Source of the DNA: Dehalococcoidia bacterium
Lineage (GTDB): Bacteria > Chloroflexota > Dehalococcoidia > Dehalococcoidales > UBA3254
Length of the DNA stretch: 5,410 nucleotides
Assembly (NCBI GenBank): GCA_030691835.1
Contig: JAUYDO010000049.1
Span: 1 to 5,410 of the forward strand
Direction: 5' to 3'
Numbering within the stretch: position 1 is the stretch's first letter; the number at the start of each line of letters is the position of its first letter. Shown piece by piece: positions 5,307 to 5,410 of this stretch. A model generated the notes under the pieces. It saw only the letters and a program-made list of their open reading frames with translations. It had not been told where the DNA came from and ran no database searches. Made by a program: the position numbers and the translations under genes.

Positions 5307-5346
5307 TAACTTATAGCACTACTTTCAACCCTTTGTCAATAAGTTA
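5307..5346. promoter_or_regulatory. Inverted repeat TAACTTAT/ATAAGTTA bracketing the promoter
   Basis: TAACTTAT (5307-5314) and ATAAGTTA (5339-5346) are perfect 8-base inverted arms whose centres are 32 bases apart, about three helical turns, so both arms face the same side of the DNA. One arm covers most of the -10 box and the other abuts the -35 box. This is a plausible repressor site, but both arms are AT-rich and chance is possible. Confidence 0.4.
5310..5339 (-). promoter_or_regulatory. Strong extended -10 promoter of the dehydratase operon
   Basis: On the minus strand a perfect TTGACA (5339-5334) is followed after 18 bases by TATAAG (5315-5310, 5/6), preceded by TGC, an extended -10 element. 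The start point would be near 5303, leaving a leader of about 73 bases to the first ATG. A second -10-like TATAAA with its own TGT (5305-5297) lies 13 bases downstream; the two form an imperfect tandem repeat (AGTGCTATAA and AGTGTTATAA) and could give an alternative start. Confidence 0.75.
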
Positions 5347-5366
5347 TAAGGGAGGTCGTTTACTAA

Positions 5367-5410
5367 TGTCATTGCGAGGAGTCCCGACGCATCGGGACGA
5401 CGAAGCAATC
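5367..5410. repeat. Dispersed palindromic repeat of the TGTCATTGCGAG...GAAGCAATC type
   Basis: The window ends in a unit beginning TGTCATTGCGAGGAG and ending CGAAGCAATC, with outer arms ATTGC/GCAAT and a perfect inner hairpin GTCCCGA (5381-5387) / TCGGGAC (5392-5398) with a 4-base loop. Units with these ends are well known as multi-copy intergenic palindromes in many bacterial genomes. It may continue past the edge. It marks the upstream limit of the dehydratase promoter region. Confidence 0.8.

Overview
The window looks like a stretch of bacterial chromosome with an anaerobic flavour. The best guess is a member of Chloroflexota, class Dehalococcoidia or a relative. That rests on the style of the glycyl-tRNA synthetase, the 2-hydroxyacyl-CoA dehydratase-type genes and intergenic spaces packed with small palindromic repeats. 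It is an inference from memory of such genomes, not a search result. The standard genetic code fits every gene, and the glyS gene is visibly richer in G+C than its neighbours.

Layout from left to right. (1) Positions 1-739, minus strand: a two-gene toxin-antitoxin module. An excisionase-type helix-turn-helix protein (384-689) comes first, and its stop codon overlaps the start of a PIN-domain toxin (1-384) that runs off the left edge. A near-consensus promoter lies just upstream. (2) Positions 884-2361, plus strand: a promoter and a complete single-chain (alpha2-type) glycyl-tRNA synthetase, glyS. (3) Positions 2362-2504: a gap between convergent genes, holding three mutually exclusive stem-loops. 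(4) Positions 2505-5230, minus strand: two complete genes of the 2-hydroxyacyl-CoA dehydratase / benzoyl-CoA reductase family, very likely the two [4Fe-4S] subunits of one enzyme. They are separated by 281 bases of hairpins and direct repeats. (5) Positions 5231-5410: the leader and promoter of the dehydratase genes, with a strong extended -10 promoter, two palindromic operator candidates and a dispersed palindromic repeat at the right edge.

How the parts work together: the upstream dehydratase gene (4043-5230) is probably transcribed first from the promoter at 5310-5339, followed by its partner (2505-3761). Such enzymes need an ATP-dependent one-electron activator (HgdC/FldI/BcrA-D type), which is not encoded here and must lie elsewhere. 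The acyl-CoA substrate cannot be read from the sequence. glyS and the toxin-antitoxin pair are diverging neighbours with no evident functional link to it. I see no CRISPR array, tRNA, rRNA or transposase. Nothing here is clearly a wholly new system. The most interesting parts are the dehydratase pair, its promoter architecture and the repeat-laden spacers.
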